Assembly (NCBI GenBank): GCA_009733715.1
Contig: WMKJ01000060.1
Coordinates: forward strand, 1 to 64,000
DNA from: Herpomyces periplanetae
Taxonomy: Eukaryota > Ascomycota > Laboulbeniomycetes > Herpomycetales > Herpomycetaceae
DNA: 64,000 bases
Direction: 5' to 3'
The first letter of the stretch is position 1, and every line of letters begins with the position of its first letter. The notes beneath the pieces were generated by a model that made no database searches, was not told the DNA's origin, and saw nothing but the letters and a program-made list of their open reading frames with translations. Positions 46,082 through 54,700 of the stretch are shown here, in pieces. A program made the translations under genes and the position numbers.

Positions 46082-46593
46082 ATCATCCTTAGTTTATCTG
46101 TTCTGTCGTTATGGTCATGGTGGCCTCAACTGTTGAGCCACGCTCTCCCATCGTTGAAGCAAGGGTAAAGTGTATTGTTTTGGTTGAATCTTGCACTATT
46201 CTATCCCTTTTTGATATAATAGGCGCTTACTTGCGTTAGCGCGTGGAATGCTTTTGACAACTTGGCTACTAGATGTTGAATCTACTTTTCTCTATTAGAC
46301 GCTTTATCGCGTATGAATTTTTTAACCGTAAATCGTCTTGTGTTCATGCCATCTTGTCCCTTCATTTTCCCCTTGATTCATATTCACCTCCGCTACTTTA
46401 TTGCCTGACCCCTGACTGTTTTTTCTTCCGCACTTTTGTCATGTCTTTTTACCTTTTTCTACCCTACTTATTTGCCGTTATCAAGTGGTTTTTATTTCTG
46501 GTTTTGCTATTAACCGCATTAACTTTGCTCTGAATTCTAGCCCAATTTCTCCCTATCAATTACCTAATCCAATTATGTAATCCACTTGCCTGC

Positions 46594-46866
46594 TTAGTCA
46601 CATAATATCACGTGCCCTCTTTTCCAGCTTTCGGAGCTTTTCCCGTTCCTCCCGTCTCGTGCCCGGACTATTGTATTTGCGAACCTCTCATTCGTGTCAC
46701 GTGCTGATCCCGGGGAACGTGAAGCTGTTCTAATATGCATGATTCGTGAGCGACTTTTAGTTTTCTTTTTCCCACTTTCAACTTCATCCGCTAAACTTTC
46801 ATAAGGGCGTTTACGCTCGGGTACGTCAAAATATACTTTTATATCATTCATTTTCTCCATCTCCAT
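46594..46866 (-). CDS. Possible small basic protein, 90 aa
   Basis: A minus-strand frame starts MEMEKMNDIKVYFDVPERKR and is rich in Lys, Arg and Ser (SGKKKTKSRSRIMHIRTASR). It might be a first exon or a small nuclear protein, but frames of this length occur by chance elsewhere in the window and I recognise no family. Confidence 0.2.
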   Translation of the reverse strand: MEMEKMNDIKVYFDVPERKRPYESLADEVESGKKKTKSRSRIMHIRTASRSPGSARDTNERFANTIVRARDGRNGKSSESWKRGHVILCD

Positions 46867-47228
46867 TCACATCTATTCAAATATTATTTATAATTTCTCC
46901 CTACGGACATTTTGTCTGATTCAAATTTCCCGTGGGTTTTTTTCCCTTCCCCACTATCGTATGATAAACGCTTGTCCAGTGTAATTGTTACGTTTGTTTA
47001 TTAAACGCCGTTGCGTCTCTACTCTTATTTTATCGTCTAGCGTCCTGTATCTTCTACTTTTACGCATACACACCTACACACGCACACTCACTCGTTCGCT
47101 CGTTCATCCTCACCCTCACCTTCACGTTTTCTTTCTCCCAATCATCCCTTCTTCTTCTCCTACATTAACTTGTCTCTATACATAATCTTTACCGTGCTCA
47201 TTCATTTGTAAACCCGCACTCTTTAACG

Positions 47229-47312
47229 TGTACGTGCGTGCGTGTGTGTGCGTGTGTATGCGTGTATGCGTGTGTGTGTGTGTGTGTGTGTGTGCATCTG
47301 TGCGTATGCGTA
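47229..47312. repeat. GT dinucleotide microsatellite
   Basis: About 80 bp of (GT)n with GC and AT interruptions lie about 1 kb before the first recognised TOA1 codon. Confidence 0.95.
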
Positions 47313-48289
47313 TGCATCAACGTATAAACTGGTACACTTTCCGTTAATTTAACAACACACACGTTCACCTACCCGCTTATCAAGAGGTGTGAACGTGTGA
47401 TTGTTAAGTATTAATGTTGAAGATTTTGATTGCATTGTGAGTTTCATACATGTATACATTTTATTCGTCTTGTCATGTCATATTTTACGTTATTTTTTCC
47501 GCCAAACGCCCTTTTACCCTACACCCTTGGGCTATGCACTACGTGACTCTCTATCGCGTTAGCAAATGTATAGTATAACCTACTATACAAGCTATGTGTC
47601 CATGCGGATATCTTCATCCTCTCCATTGAAAACATGACTGAATAATGTTAACGGAATCAACCTTTCTCCAAGTTAGTGATAGTTGGTGGGAGTAACGCGC
47701 TTGCGCGGAAAGGTTTTGGTGATCTCCGACAAATTTATATCAACGGCCTGGAAAGGCGCGTGCGACTGTACACTTTACGGGAAATGTCGAATCAGATAGT
47801 TGTTCGTGAACGGTTCACTTTTTGTTTCCTTACATGCTTTTCTTGCTCTTGGTTCCCTGTTTTTCAATTAGTCGTTTATAGTGAAACACTGTTTACACTA
47901 TAGTGTAGATGAGAATGAGAGAAGCTAACGTGGGTAACTGGGAGAACGACGGGGTGACGCACTCGATTGGTGGCGAGGGCGAGGGCGAGGGCGAGAACGT
48001 TAATTTACGTGGGAGCGCTGTTAGCGGTTATGAGTTTGACTTCGCTTTTGCGTACGATAACGATTACGTTAACGCAAGTAACAATTGTCATAATGAAGAC
48101 GATATTGCACTAACAACGAATTGATGATGGTGATAATGTTGCGCTTCACCCCCTTGCACGTACGCGTATATATATGTACGAGTACACCACCACCACCATT
48201 TCCACCCATCGTACACGTATACATCATATACATGTATACATACATATACCCCTATTAATATATCTATACATTTGTGGATATATATACAG

Positions 48290-49837
48290 GGTCAAGTTTA
48301 CCTGAAAATCATCAATCGCGTTACGCTTGAATCGCGTAGCGCATTCGAAGAAGCCGGCATTTCGTGCGATACGTTAGCCGAATTGCACGATGAATGGCAG
48401 CGTAAGTTATCGCTTATCAAGGTTGCATTGTTTCCGTGGGATCCGGAACCGCAAACGGGCGAAAGCACGGGAGCGAGCTCCATGATTACGACAGCAACTA
48501 CTGCAACAGCTACGACTATGACAGCACCAGCGGCGACCAATCCGGCTATGACAGGCAATAGTTTAACAACATCGACCTCCTTAAACCCAACCACAGATTT
48601 ACCAGCGGCGGCTGTACCAAGTGGTTCAACCGCTAACGTTAATATTAACGTGGCAACTAATACTCCGGGAACAGGGGAAAATAATGTTATGACCACTGCA
48701 AACAATTTGACGGTAGGAAATGAAATGGAGTCGATGAAGGGTACGACAATGACAACGACTTTACCTACGGCTGGAATGACAACAATGACAGAGCTACCGA
48801 TAAGTGAAGAAGTCGCCGTTAAAAGTGAACATTCTACTCCCTCGTTAAGCCAACCGCTTACAGCATCCAGTGGCAGAACAGAAGAGTATGTGGGAAGTAG
48901 TAGTGGAGGTAATAGTAGCACTGGGAATAATCCACTGGGATTTTTAAAGAGCGAAGCAAACGGTATTGAAGTGCATGTTAAACGAGAAGTTTCACCAAGC
49001 GGGCGCCTTGCAACGGGAGATGATAGTGATGAAAGAGGTGGAAATGATGTTCAAGTTAAGTTGGAACGGGGAATGGGATTAGATGGGAGTCTGGATAATG
49101 CGGAAGAGAAGTGTGAACAAGGGTATATGCGAACATTAGATTGTCGAATGGTTAACGATGATGAAGGGATAAACGAGTGGATGGAATTTCACCGTAAGCT
49201 GAAAAAAACAATTAATGAAACACCTGGTCGGCGTTTACAAGCGGATAAATTTATACGAAGACAAATTAAACGACAACAACGTGAACGAGAATCAGGATTA
49301 ATGGTTAAATTGGCTAAATCATCCAAAGGGGTAACAAAGTATGAAGGGAGTGGAAAAGGTAAGGTTAAAGGAGGCAAAGGAATGAATAATATTATCTTTG
49401 CCATGGATGGAGCTGGTGATGGTAGCGGAGATGATGATATTGATGATGATAATGATGATGATGATGACGAAGAGGATGAAGAAGAAATTGATACAATAGG
49501 CTCTGCAACTAGTGCAAGTGGACGAGGTGGTACAAACGAAGATAGAGGAAGTAAATCAGGCGGATCACGGATGAATCAAGATTTACTAGACGCTACAGCT
49601 CAACAAAAGTTGCAACAACACGAAGAGATCAATTCTGATCTGGATGATTCTGATTCGGACTTTGCTCAAGCAGATGAAGGGGAGGAAATGCAAATGCTTA
49701 AGGAGGCAATTCTATGCTCATACGATAAAGTACAGCGGGTTAAGAACAAGTGGAAATGTACCCTTAAAGACGGGATCATGGCTACGGGCGGTAAAGATTA
49801 CTTGTTTCATAAAGCTACGGGAGAATTCGAATGGTAA
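48290..49837 (+). CDS. TOA1: Transcription factor TFIIA large subunit (first exon unresolved)
   Basis: TOA1 joins TOA2 to stabilise TBP on promoter DNA. The visible exon starts after the acceptor ...atatatacag at 48289 and encodes 515 aa. It begins with the conserved helical domain GQVYLKIINRVTLESRSAFE and LHDEWQRKLSLIKVALFPWD. It ends exactly at the beta-barrel end: ILCSYDKVQRVKNKWKCTLK, then DGIMATGGKDYLFHKATGEF and the typical terminal EW. Between them lie Thr/Ala/Asn-rich and acidic (DDDIDDDNDDDDDEEDEEE) linkers. The family start is normally only about five to ten residues before VY, so exon 1 must be tiny. One candidate is ATG at 47915 reading MREAN followed by a gtgggt donor, but this is uncertain. 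It is convergent with GCN5, 224 bp apart. Confidence 0.9.
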   Translation, partial: GQVYLKIINRVTLESRSAFEEAGISCDTLAELHDEWQRKLSLIKVALFPWDPEPQTGESTGASSMITTATTATATTMTAPAATNPAMTGNSLTTSTSLNPTTDLPAAAVPSGSTANVNINVATNTPGTGENNVMTTANNLTVGNEMESMKGTTMTTTLPTAGMTTMTELPISEEVAVKSEHSTPSLSQPLTASSGRTEEYVGSSSGGNSSTGNNPLGFLKSEANGIEVHVKREVSPSGRLATGDDSDERGGNDVQVKLERGMGLDGSLDNAEEKCEQGYMRTLDCRMVNDDEGINEWMEFHRKLKKTINETPGRRLQADKFIRRQIKRQQRERESGLMVKLAKSSKGVTKYEGSGKGKVKGGKGMNNIIFAMDGAGDGSGDDDIDDDNDDDDDEEDEEEIDTIGSATSASGRGGTNEDRGSKSGGSRMNQDLLDATAQQKLQQHEEINSDLDDSDSDFAQADEGEEMQMLKEAILCSYDKVQRVKNKWKCTLKDGIMATGGKDYLFHKATGEFEW

Positions 49838-50061
49838 ATGAAAGTTGGACAGGGCCTGGAGTATAAAAATGACAATTGTTTCTGTACGGACTAAATACGA
49901 TTTATTGATCAAGTATACGTGCAAAACCAGAGTATACTCTTGATGCGGAGTAACCGATCAGACATTAATTTAATCAATTATGATAACTCTTGTGTCGTTT
50001 AGCACGTTTATTTTTCTCCGGTTCAGCTTCGCCTTTTCTTTGAAATTCCAGTTTTCACTAA

Positions 50062-51861
50062 CTAGAATTGACTTGGTTCAAGATGTGACCATTCGGGTAC
50101 TTCTCTTAATCTCGACCACATGAACTTCTCGAGCCGGTTTGCTGCTTTAGCATACGGAGTGTTATCACCGTTGTATTTACGACAATTATTAAAGATTAAC
50201 ATGGCATCGCGTATAAAGTCTTCAGGTTTATTGTAAACGTCAGATTCTAGTTTGGATTCCATGGTTGATAAATCCATGGGACTCTTTATAACATCGTAAT
50301 AATCTGCCACATCATCACGATTAACCGGAGCAAGAAATGGCCATGCTTGAGGATGGTTTAACAATGAATTTAATAAGTGAAGTAGCAGAGTATAATTTGG
50401 GCCATGTCGTGGTACTCGTGCCAGTTCATCCATATCTGATGACCATCCTGCTTCTCGTATTGCTGGAATCGAAAGTGGATCTAATGGAGGAGGGCATGAA
50501 GACGAATTGTTAATCGAATCCGCCGATGATGCACTACCGGTTGACGTTACATGGCCAATTGTCGTTGTATCTGCAGTCGTAGTCGTAATCGCAGTTGCAA
50601 CTACGGCATTTGGGGATCCTGTTTGTCGATTAACGGCATCTTGGGTCATGCCCGACTTGAAACTCTGAGAAAATTTTTTCCAAGCCGCCGGAGGGGGATG
50701 AACCAAATGTGATCGAGATATTGCACGAATTTTAGAGTTAACAATTTCACGCTGTTTCAGTAAAAACCTCGATGATAATAAATATCGTATGCGGGGAATC
50801 AAATCACACTGCATCAGCGTTCCGCCTTCATAATCTTTAATGTATCCTGCCCAACATGATCTTGGTAATGATATATGCTTAGAAAAGCCTTGTTTCATAA
50901 AATAGCCTATAGCGTAATTATCAGCGTATGTTAACAAGTGTTTAATTTGACCGTTGGTGGAAGCTGAAATATAATCCTTAACGTGCGCCATTAAGTGTGC
51001 TCCGTAACCCTTCACTTGTTGATCCGATGAAACAGCGCAGAACACAATTTCTGCAAATCCACGATGCGCAAATGGACGATACGTTATGCCTCCGATGGCA
51101 ACTGGAAGTGGATACTCTAACGTTAAGGTTGACCCGAATTTCCCATCGTTGATTTCGGAATTTAAAGCAGTAGTTCCTGATAAGTAACGCGATTTCACGG
51201 GAATAATTCGTGATTCTTCCGTCGGACAGCGTAACATAGCCATACTTAAATGGGATCGATCGTACACAAGGCGAGCAATGTAGTCTTTCGGCATTTTTGG
51301 TAGTTGCTTTTGAAATATACACTTAAGTCCCGTTAATATAATGGTTGATACGGGCACACCATCATTGTTAACCACGCGAAATTGAATGCATCCGGCACGT
51401 TCTTCTTGGACCGCAGGTTTTAAGGGTGGAGATGGTAAGCCTCCGCTTTCAGGATCATTGGAATCATCCGTGTGCACCACATTCAAGTGTAAAGAATTAT
51501 CACCTTTAACGCTAGTATTATCAAAATCACCAACACCACTGCTATTAACCGTTTCCTTCCACTCAACTTTACCCACTTGATCCGTAAAGTTAACTTCCCC
51601 TTCACTTCCATGTATTAATGTATCATCATTAAGTGCACTATCCGATAAATTTGTTGCACCCACGTTCACCTCACCATCGGTTTCTTCAACTTTAAGCTGA
51701 ACATTACTACTTTCATTAACCGGGAGTAAACTGTCATCTGCTTCCATAAATTTAACAGTCCCCGTCCCCGCCGTTCCGTCATCTCCCTTAATTATTGCTC
51801 CTACTTCAAACTCATCATCATCTTTGGTTAATCGAACTCGCTTTGGCGAAGGCTGCTCCAT
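50062..51861 (-). CDS. GCN5: Histone acetyltransferase GCN5 (SAGA/ADA)
   Basis: GCN5 acetylates histone H3 tails as the catalytic subunit of SAGA and ADA. The single-exon product is 599 aa. An acidic low-complexity N-terminus (1-155) precedes the GNAT domain: [40 protein letters not shown] and [18 protein letters not shown]. Then [20 protein letters not shown] has catalytic Glu271, [17 protein letters not shown] is the acetyl-CoA loop (281-289), and [20 protein letters not shown] and [20 protein letters not shown] follow. A bromodomain occupies about 490-595: [18 protein letters not shown] and FNNCRKYN, with acetyl-lysine-binding Asn564. The unusual point is an in-frame insert of about 40 residues (about 213-255) inside the HAT core before GGITYRPF. 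The linker to the bromodomain is Ser/Thr-rich and longer than in yeast. Confidence 0.97.
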   Translation of the reverse strand: MEQPSPKRVRLTKDDDEFEVGAIIKGDDGTAGTGTVKFMEADDSLLPVNESSNVQLKVEETDGEVNVGATNLSDSALNDDTLIHGSEGEVNFTDQVGKVEWKETVNSSGVGDFDNTSVKGDNSLHLNVVHTDDSNDPESGGLPSPPLKPAVQEERAGCIQFRVVNNDGVPVSTIILTGLKCIFQKQLPKMPKDYIARLVYDRSHLSMAMLRCPTEESRIIPVKSRYLSGTTALNSEINDGKFGSTLTLEYPLPVAIGGITYRPFAHRGFAEIVFCAVSSDQQVKGYGAHLMAHVKDYISASTNGQIKHLLTYADNYAIGYFMKQGFSKHISLPRSCWAGYIKDYEGGTLMQCDLIPRIRYLLSSRFLLKQREIVNSKIRAISRSHLVHPPPAAWKKFSQSFKSGMTQDAVNRQTGSPNAVVATAITTTTADTTTIGHVTSTGSASSADSINNSSSCPPPLDPLSIPAIREAGWSSDMDELARVPRHGPNYTLLLHLLNSLLNHPQAWPFLAPVNRDDVADYYDVIKSPMDLSTMESKLESDVYNKPEDFIRDAMLIFNNCRKYNGDNTPYAKAANRLEKFMWSRLREVPEWSHLEPSQF

Positions 51862-52488
51862 TCTCTCTTGTTGCCGAAGTTGCCTCCATTAGGTAGACGT
51901 GTTTTTTCCTCCTCTTTGCTTAACCACGTTAACCTTTGCCGTGTAAATATCTCACTCTCACTTTTCCCTACTGCTAACCTCCCCCGTTAAAAAAATTTCC
52001 CCCTAAACAATTCACTTCCCTCCTCATCATCATCATCAACTCCTCTTTGAATCCTCCTCCTCACCATCATCATCGTTTCTCAAGCCAACGCGTCCCTAAA
52101 TATCGTTCCGCCCTACACCAACACTTTCCTCCGCTTCCCCCACTGTCACGTGCCCCACGTGCTTGCTGCGGCAAATCCATCTTGCGTTCCGTGTCTGACA
52201 TAATCGCTTTTGGTGATAATTTGGGACGAAAATGGTTTTTGGCTTGATCAAAGTTTTTTTGGTTTATCAACTTTTCCAAAATATATCTATGGGAGAGTTG
52301 TCGTGTGTTTGTGTGTGTGCAAGTTGAAATAATTTTATATTGTGTGAAATTAAAATATCGTTTGCTCACTTCAAGGTTACTTGATTGTTGTGAAATCTTC
52401 GTTTTCTGCTCTTTTGCTGTTGTGTGTACGCGCTGCTGCCTATGTGCGTGTGTTTTAAAAGGTCCTTTGAAGGGTGATATTTGTACCA
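51862..52488. promoter_or_regulatory. Intergenic region between GCN5 and the OST5-like frame
   Basis: From about 51900 to 52170 the plus strand is pyrimidine-rich, matching the leader type of plus-strand genes and so pointing to the OST5/RAD1 side rather than GCN5. A short GT-rich stretch lies at 52298-52320. A 154-codon minus frame (52070-52534) shows no family signature. The first exon of the OST5-like gene should lie here. Confidence 0.5.
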
Positions 52489-52665
52489 ATGCCATTTTTA
52501 ACCATTGGACTGTTGGTGGTAGCGTTTTGCTCAACTTTACTATGCTTTACGCTGATTTCCCGTTCGGCATCACTTTCAACTTACATATTAACATCGGCGC
52601 TTGCTTCACTATCGTTTGGGTTTGGCCTAGTTTTAGCCATGTCAGCTATGGGTGTACCGATTTAA
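52489..52665 (+). CDS. OST5: Oligosaccharyltransferase subunit OST5/TMEM258-like (C-terminal exon)
   Basis: OST5/TMEM258 is a small two-span subunit of the ER oligosaccharyltransferase complex. The frame reads FLTIGLLVVAFCSTLLCF, then TYILTSALASLSFGFGLVLA, and ends MGVPI followed by TAA. This aligns with the human C-terminal [24 protein letters not shown], including the spacing from ASL-xx-GFG to the terminal G-V/I-x-V/I. Two hydrophobic spans are evident. The upstream in-frame extension VIFVPMPFLT to 52473 also fits the family, with an acceptor AG at 52471-52472. A first exon is therefore expected upstream and unresolved; ATG at 52289 is one option. RAD1 starts only 62 bp downstream on the same strand. 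The assignment rests on a short match. Confidence 0.5.
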   Translation: MPFLTIGLLVVAFCSTLLCFTLISRSASLSTYILTSALASLSFGFGLVLAMSAMGVPI

Positions 52666-52727
52666 CCAGTATTATATTTACCTTATATACCCCGTTCCTT
52701 GCCACGGTTGCATTTTAACCCGTTTTA

Positions 52728-54098
52728 ATGCCTTCCCCTATGCCTTCTGCCCACTTACCCCCTACCCATCGTGCTTATTCGTTATTACCGTCAAATCCTC
52801 ATTCGGTTTCCGACTCTACTGCTGAATCGTCTTCCTCCACTTCATCACCTCCATCCCATGGTTTATCGTTGCCTCCATCGCCCCCACCTCCATCTCAACC
52901 ACCCCAGTCTCATGCTACCTTGCAAGATGATGATAAGAACAAGAAAAACTATGTTACTACGGCATCATCATCAATCTCTCCAGCCTTTTCTGCGCTTTCA
53001 CCCCACGTTAAACGTTTACACGCTTTACTACGGGCCATTGATCTATCATCGAATTTTTTACTATATATTTCACCTCAAGGCTTACGATTTTCCACGTGCC
53101 AAACTTCTCTGCTAGAAGCCGTGCTGTTTCTCGATAAATCGGCATTCTTCACAACATGGAACTACTCTGTTAGCCCAACGTGTGAACATAATGTATGTAA
53201 GCCGCCGACTCCGGCTGTTATTCACTCTATTCCACCCTTTGAAGTTTCTTCGTTAGCACTATTGCAAACTTTACAAATTTTTACGGCGTTACCAGGTCTT
53301 ACGTCATCGTCCACGTCTGCTACATCATTACCTTTACCAGCTGTGTGTCGTATAGTATATACGACACCAGGTGCGCCCCTCCAAATTATGTTAACAGAAG
53401 CTAACCTAACTACGACATCATCAATAACAACTTATGTGCCAGCGTCTCACACAGTGTTGGGCTTAAATAGTGTTGGGGATTCAACTCAAATTAGCAGATT
53501 ATCAAATACCTCATCTCGATCTCCCGATTACTCTATTCCGTTTGATCGACAACAAGTTGCTATTAAAGTTATCATGCGAGGATCGATATTACACGATGCG
53601 TTTATGCAACTTATACCACCAAAAGCTTCGGCAAATGACCCAGATGTACTGCATATTTCAGCGTCAAATACCGCTCCACATTTATCGTTGTCTGTAACAG
53701 ATTCACACGGCTCAACCGTAGTGGATTTTTCACGAGCAACTCAGACAACTGCGAGTACAGCTACGCGAAATACATCTACGGAATCTACAGCGCCTGTGTT
53801 ACCGGTTCTCGAAACATTTATCCTTCGACCGGTTCATTTTCGGCCAATGTCGAATTCAACAACCTTAGTTACATATCGTTATCCCCTGTCGTCAATACGA
53901 AATACCTTGCGCGCAATGGATCTAGCAGCCAAAGTAAGCTTACGAGTGGATAAGTTGGGTGTACTTAGTCTTCAATTCATGATTGAAATTAGCCCATTTG
54001 CCCCTACGTTAACGGCAAATCTATCCACATCGGCCGCAGTTGCATCGAATATTAATAACATAACATTTATCGATTTTCGCATTGTACCGTTGGCATAA
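52728..54098 (+). CDS. RAD1: DNA damage checkpoint clamp subunit Rad1 (9-1-1 complex)
   Basis: This matches fission-yeast/human Rad1 (budding-yeast Rad17), a PCNA-like subunit of the Rad9-Rad1-Hus1 clamp loaded at damaged DNA. The single-exon product is 456 aa, against about 280-320 in most homologues. Extra length comes from a Pro/Ser-rich N-terminus (about 1-90) and internal Ser/Thr loops. Landmarks are VKRLHALLRAIDLSSNFLLY then ISPQGLRF, followed by EAVLFLDKSAFFTTWNYS, which matches the Rad1 FLDKxLFxxYxY block. Near the C-terminus are VTYRYPLSSIRNTLRAMDLA and AKVSLRVDKLGVLSLQFMIE, then FIDFRIVPLA, matching the last strands of the second clamp domain. I have no sign of an intron. It follows the OST5-like frame closely. 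Confidence 0.87.
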   Translation: MPSPMPSAHLPPTHRAYSLLPSNPHSVSDSTAESSSSTSSPPSHGLSLPPSPPPPSQPPQSHATLQDDDKNKKNYVTTASSSISPAFSALSPHVKRLHALLRAIDLSSNFLLYISPQGLRFSTCQTSLLEAVLFLDKSAFFTTWNYSVSPTCEHNVCKPPTPAVIHSIPPFEVSSLALLQTLQIFTALPGLTSSSTSATSLPLPAVCRIVYTTPGAPLQIMLTEANLTTTSSITTYVPASHTVLGLNSVGDSTQISRLSNTSSRSPDYSIPFDRQQVAIKVIMRGSILHDAFMQLIPPKASANDPDVLHISASNTAPHLSLSVTDSHGSTVVDFSRATQTTASTATRNTSTESTAPVLPVLETFILRPVHFRPMSNSTTLVTYRYPLSSIRNTLRAMDLAAKVSLRVDKLGVLSLQFMIEISPFAPTLTANLSTSAAVASNINNITFIDFRIVPLA

Positions 54099-54530
54099 AT
54101 GTAATGGCAGTATAGCCAATGAGAGTATCTCAACTAGAATTAATTTGTTCAATTTCTTAATTCTTTCCAATTTCTCGTTCCAAACTCTCCCTTCAACTGC
54201 CCCCTCCGGCTAAACTCTTTTCCTTTCCCTATACACCAATAATCACGTGCAACAATACCTTGGTGCAGATTACATAATTCGCGGATAATTAGTTGATCCG
54301 AAGAGGAGAGTTGGCGGCGGCCGAAATTGTTTTAAGTTTTTAAAAGATGAACGCGACATTGGATTAAAATTTGTTAAATGAGCATTCGTTTTCTGCGCGT
54401 GCTTAATTTTTTTTTGTGAAGGTAAGGGGATTTTTTCTTGGGGGTTCAGTTTAATCTACAACGTTCACACGCGTAATTTTGGTCAAGTGTTATCGGAAAC
54501 GTTTTCGGGAAGCATCGTCAACGTGGGTGC

Positions 54531-54563
<33 letters not shown>

Positions 54564-54700
54564 TGTGTGTATACTTGCAAAGAAATGTTCACGCAAAGTC
54601 AAACGTGTGTGTGTGTGTATAAACGCTGCAGTGTCACTTTATGTTAGAGCAGGCCGGTAGGCGGGCGTGTGTGCATGTGCATATGCGCATTTAAGCTAAA
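54099..54700. promoter_or_regulatory. RPB2 upstream region with GT tracts
   Basis: The 0.6 kb before RPB2 contains (GT)n at 54528-54572 and again at 54605-54620, ending about 80 bp before the start codon. The remainder is ordinary AT-rich sequence. Confidence 0.6.
54528..54572. repeat. GT dinucleotide microsatellite
   Basis: About 45 bp of (GT)n with one AT interruption lie in the RPB2 leader; a second shorter tract follows at 54605-54620. Confidence 0.95.

Larger units (their letters stand above)
46082..48289. other. Intergenic region between KIN4 and TOA1, including the TOA1 leader and first intron
   Basis: The region contains the KIN4 3' end, a possible small minus-strand frame (46594-46866), a long GT tract (47229-47312) and, just before TOA1 exon 2, alternating purine-pyrimidine sequence (about 48157-48250). 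TOA1's missing first exon must lie in the right half. A 71-codon frame at 47909-48124 contains a short Gly-Glu repeat (gagggc units near 47967) and has no family signature of its own. Confidence 0.5.

Noticed and set aside
51097-51225. Interpretation of the GCN5 insert as a retained intron
   Set aside because: No GT-AG pair around the segment keeps the reading frame with the conserved flanks, and the insert itself is fully open.
52070-52534. 154-codon minus-strand frame between GCN5 and RAD1
   Set aside because: It lies antisense to the pyrimidine-rich leader and the OST5-like exon, with no family signature.
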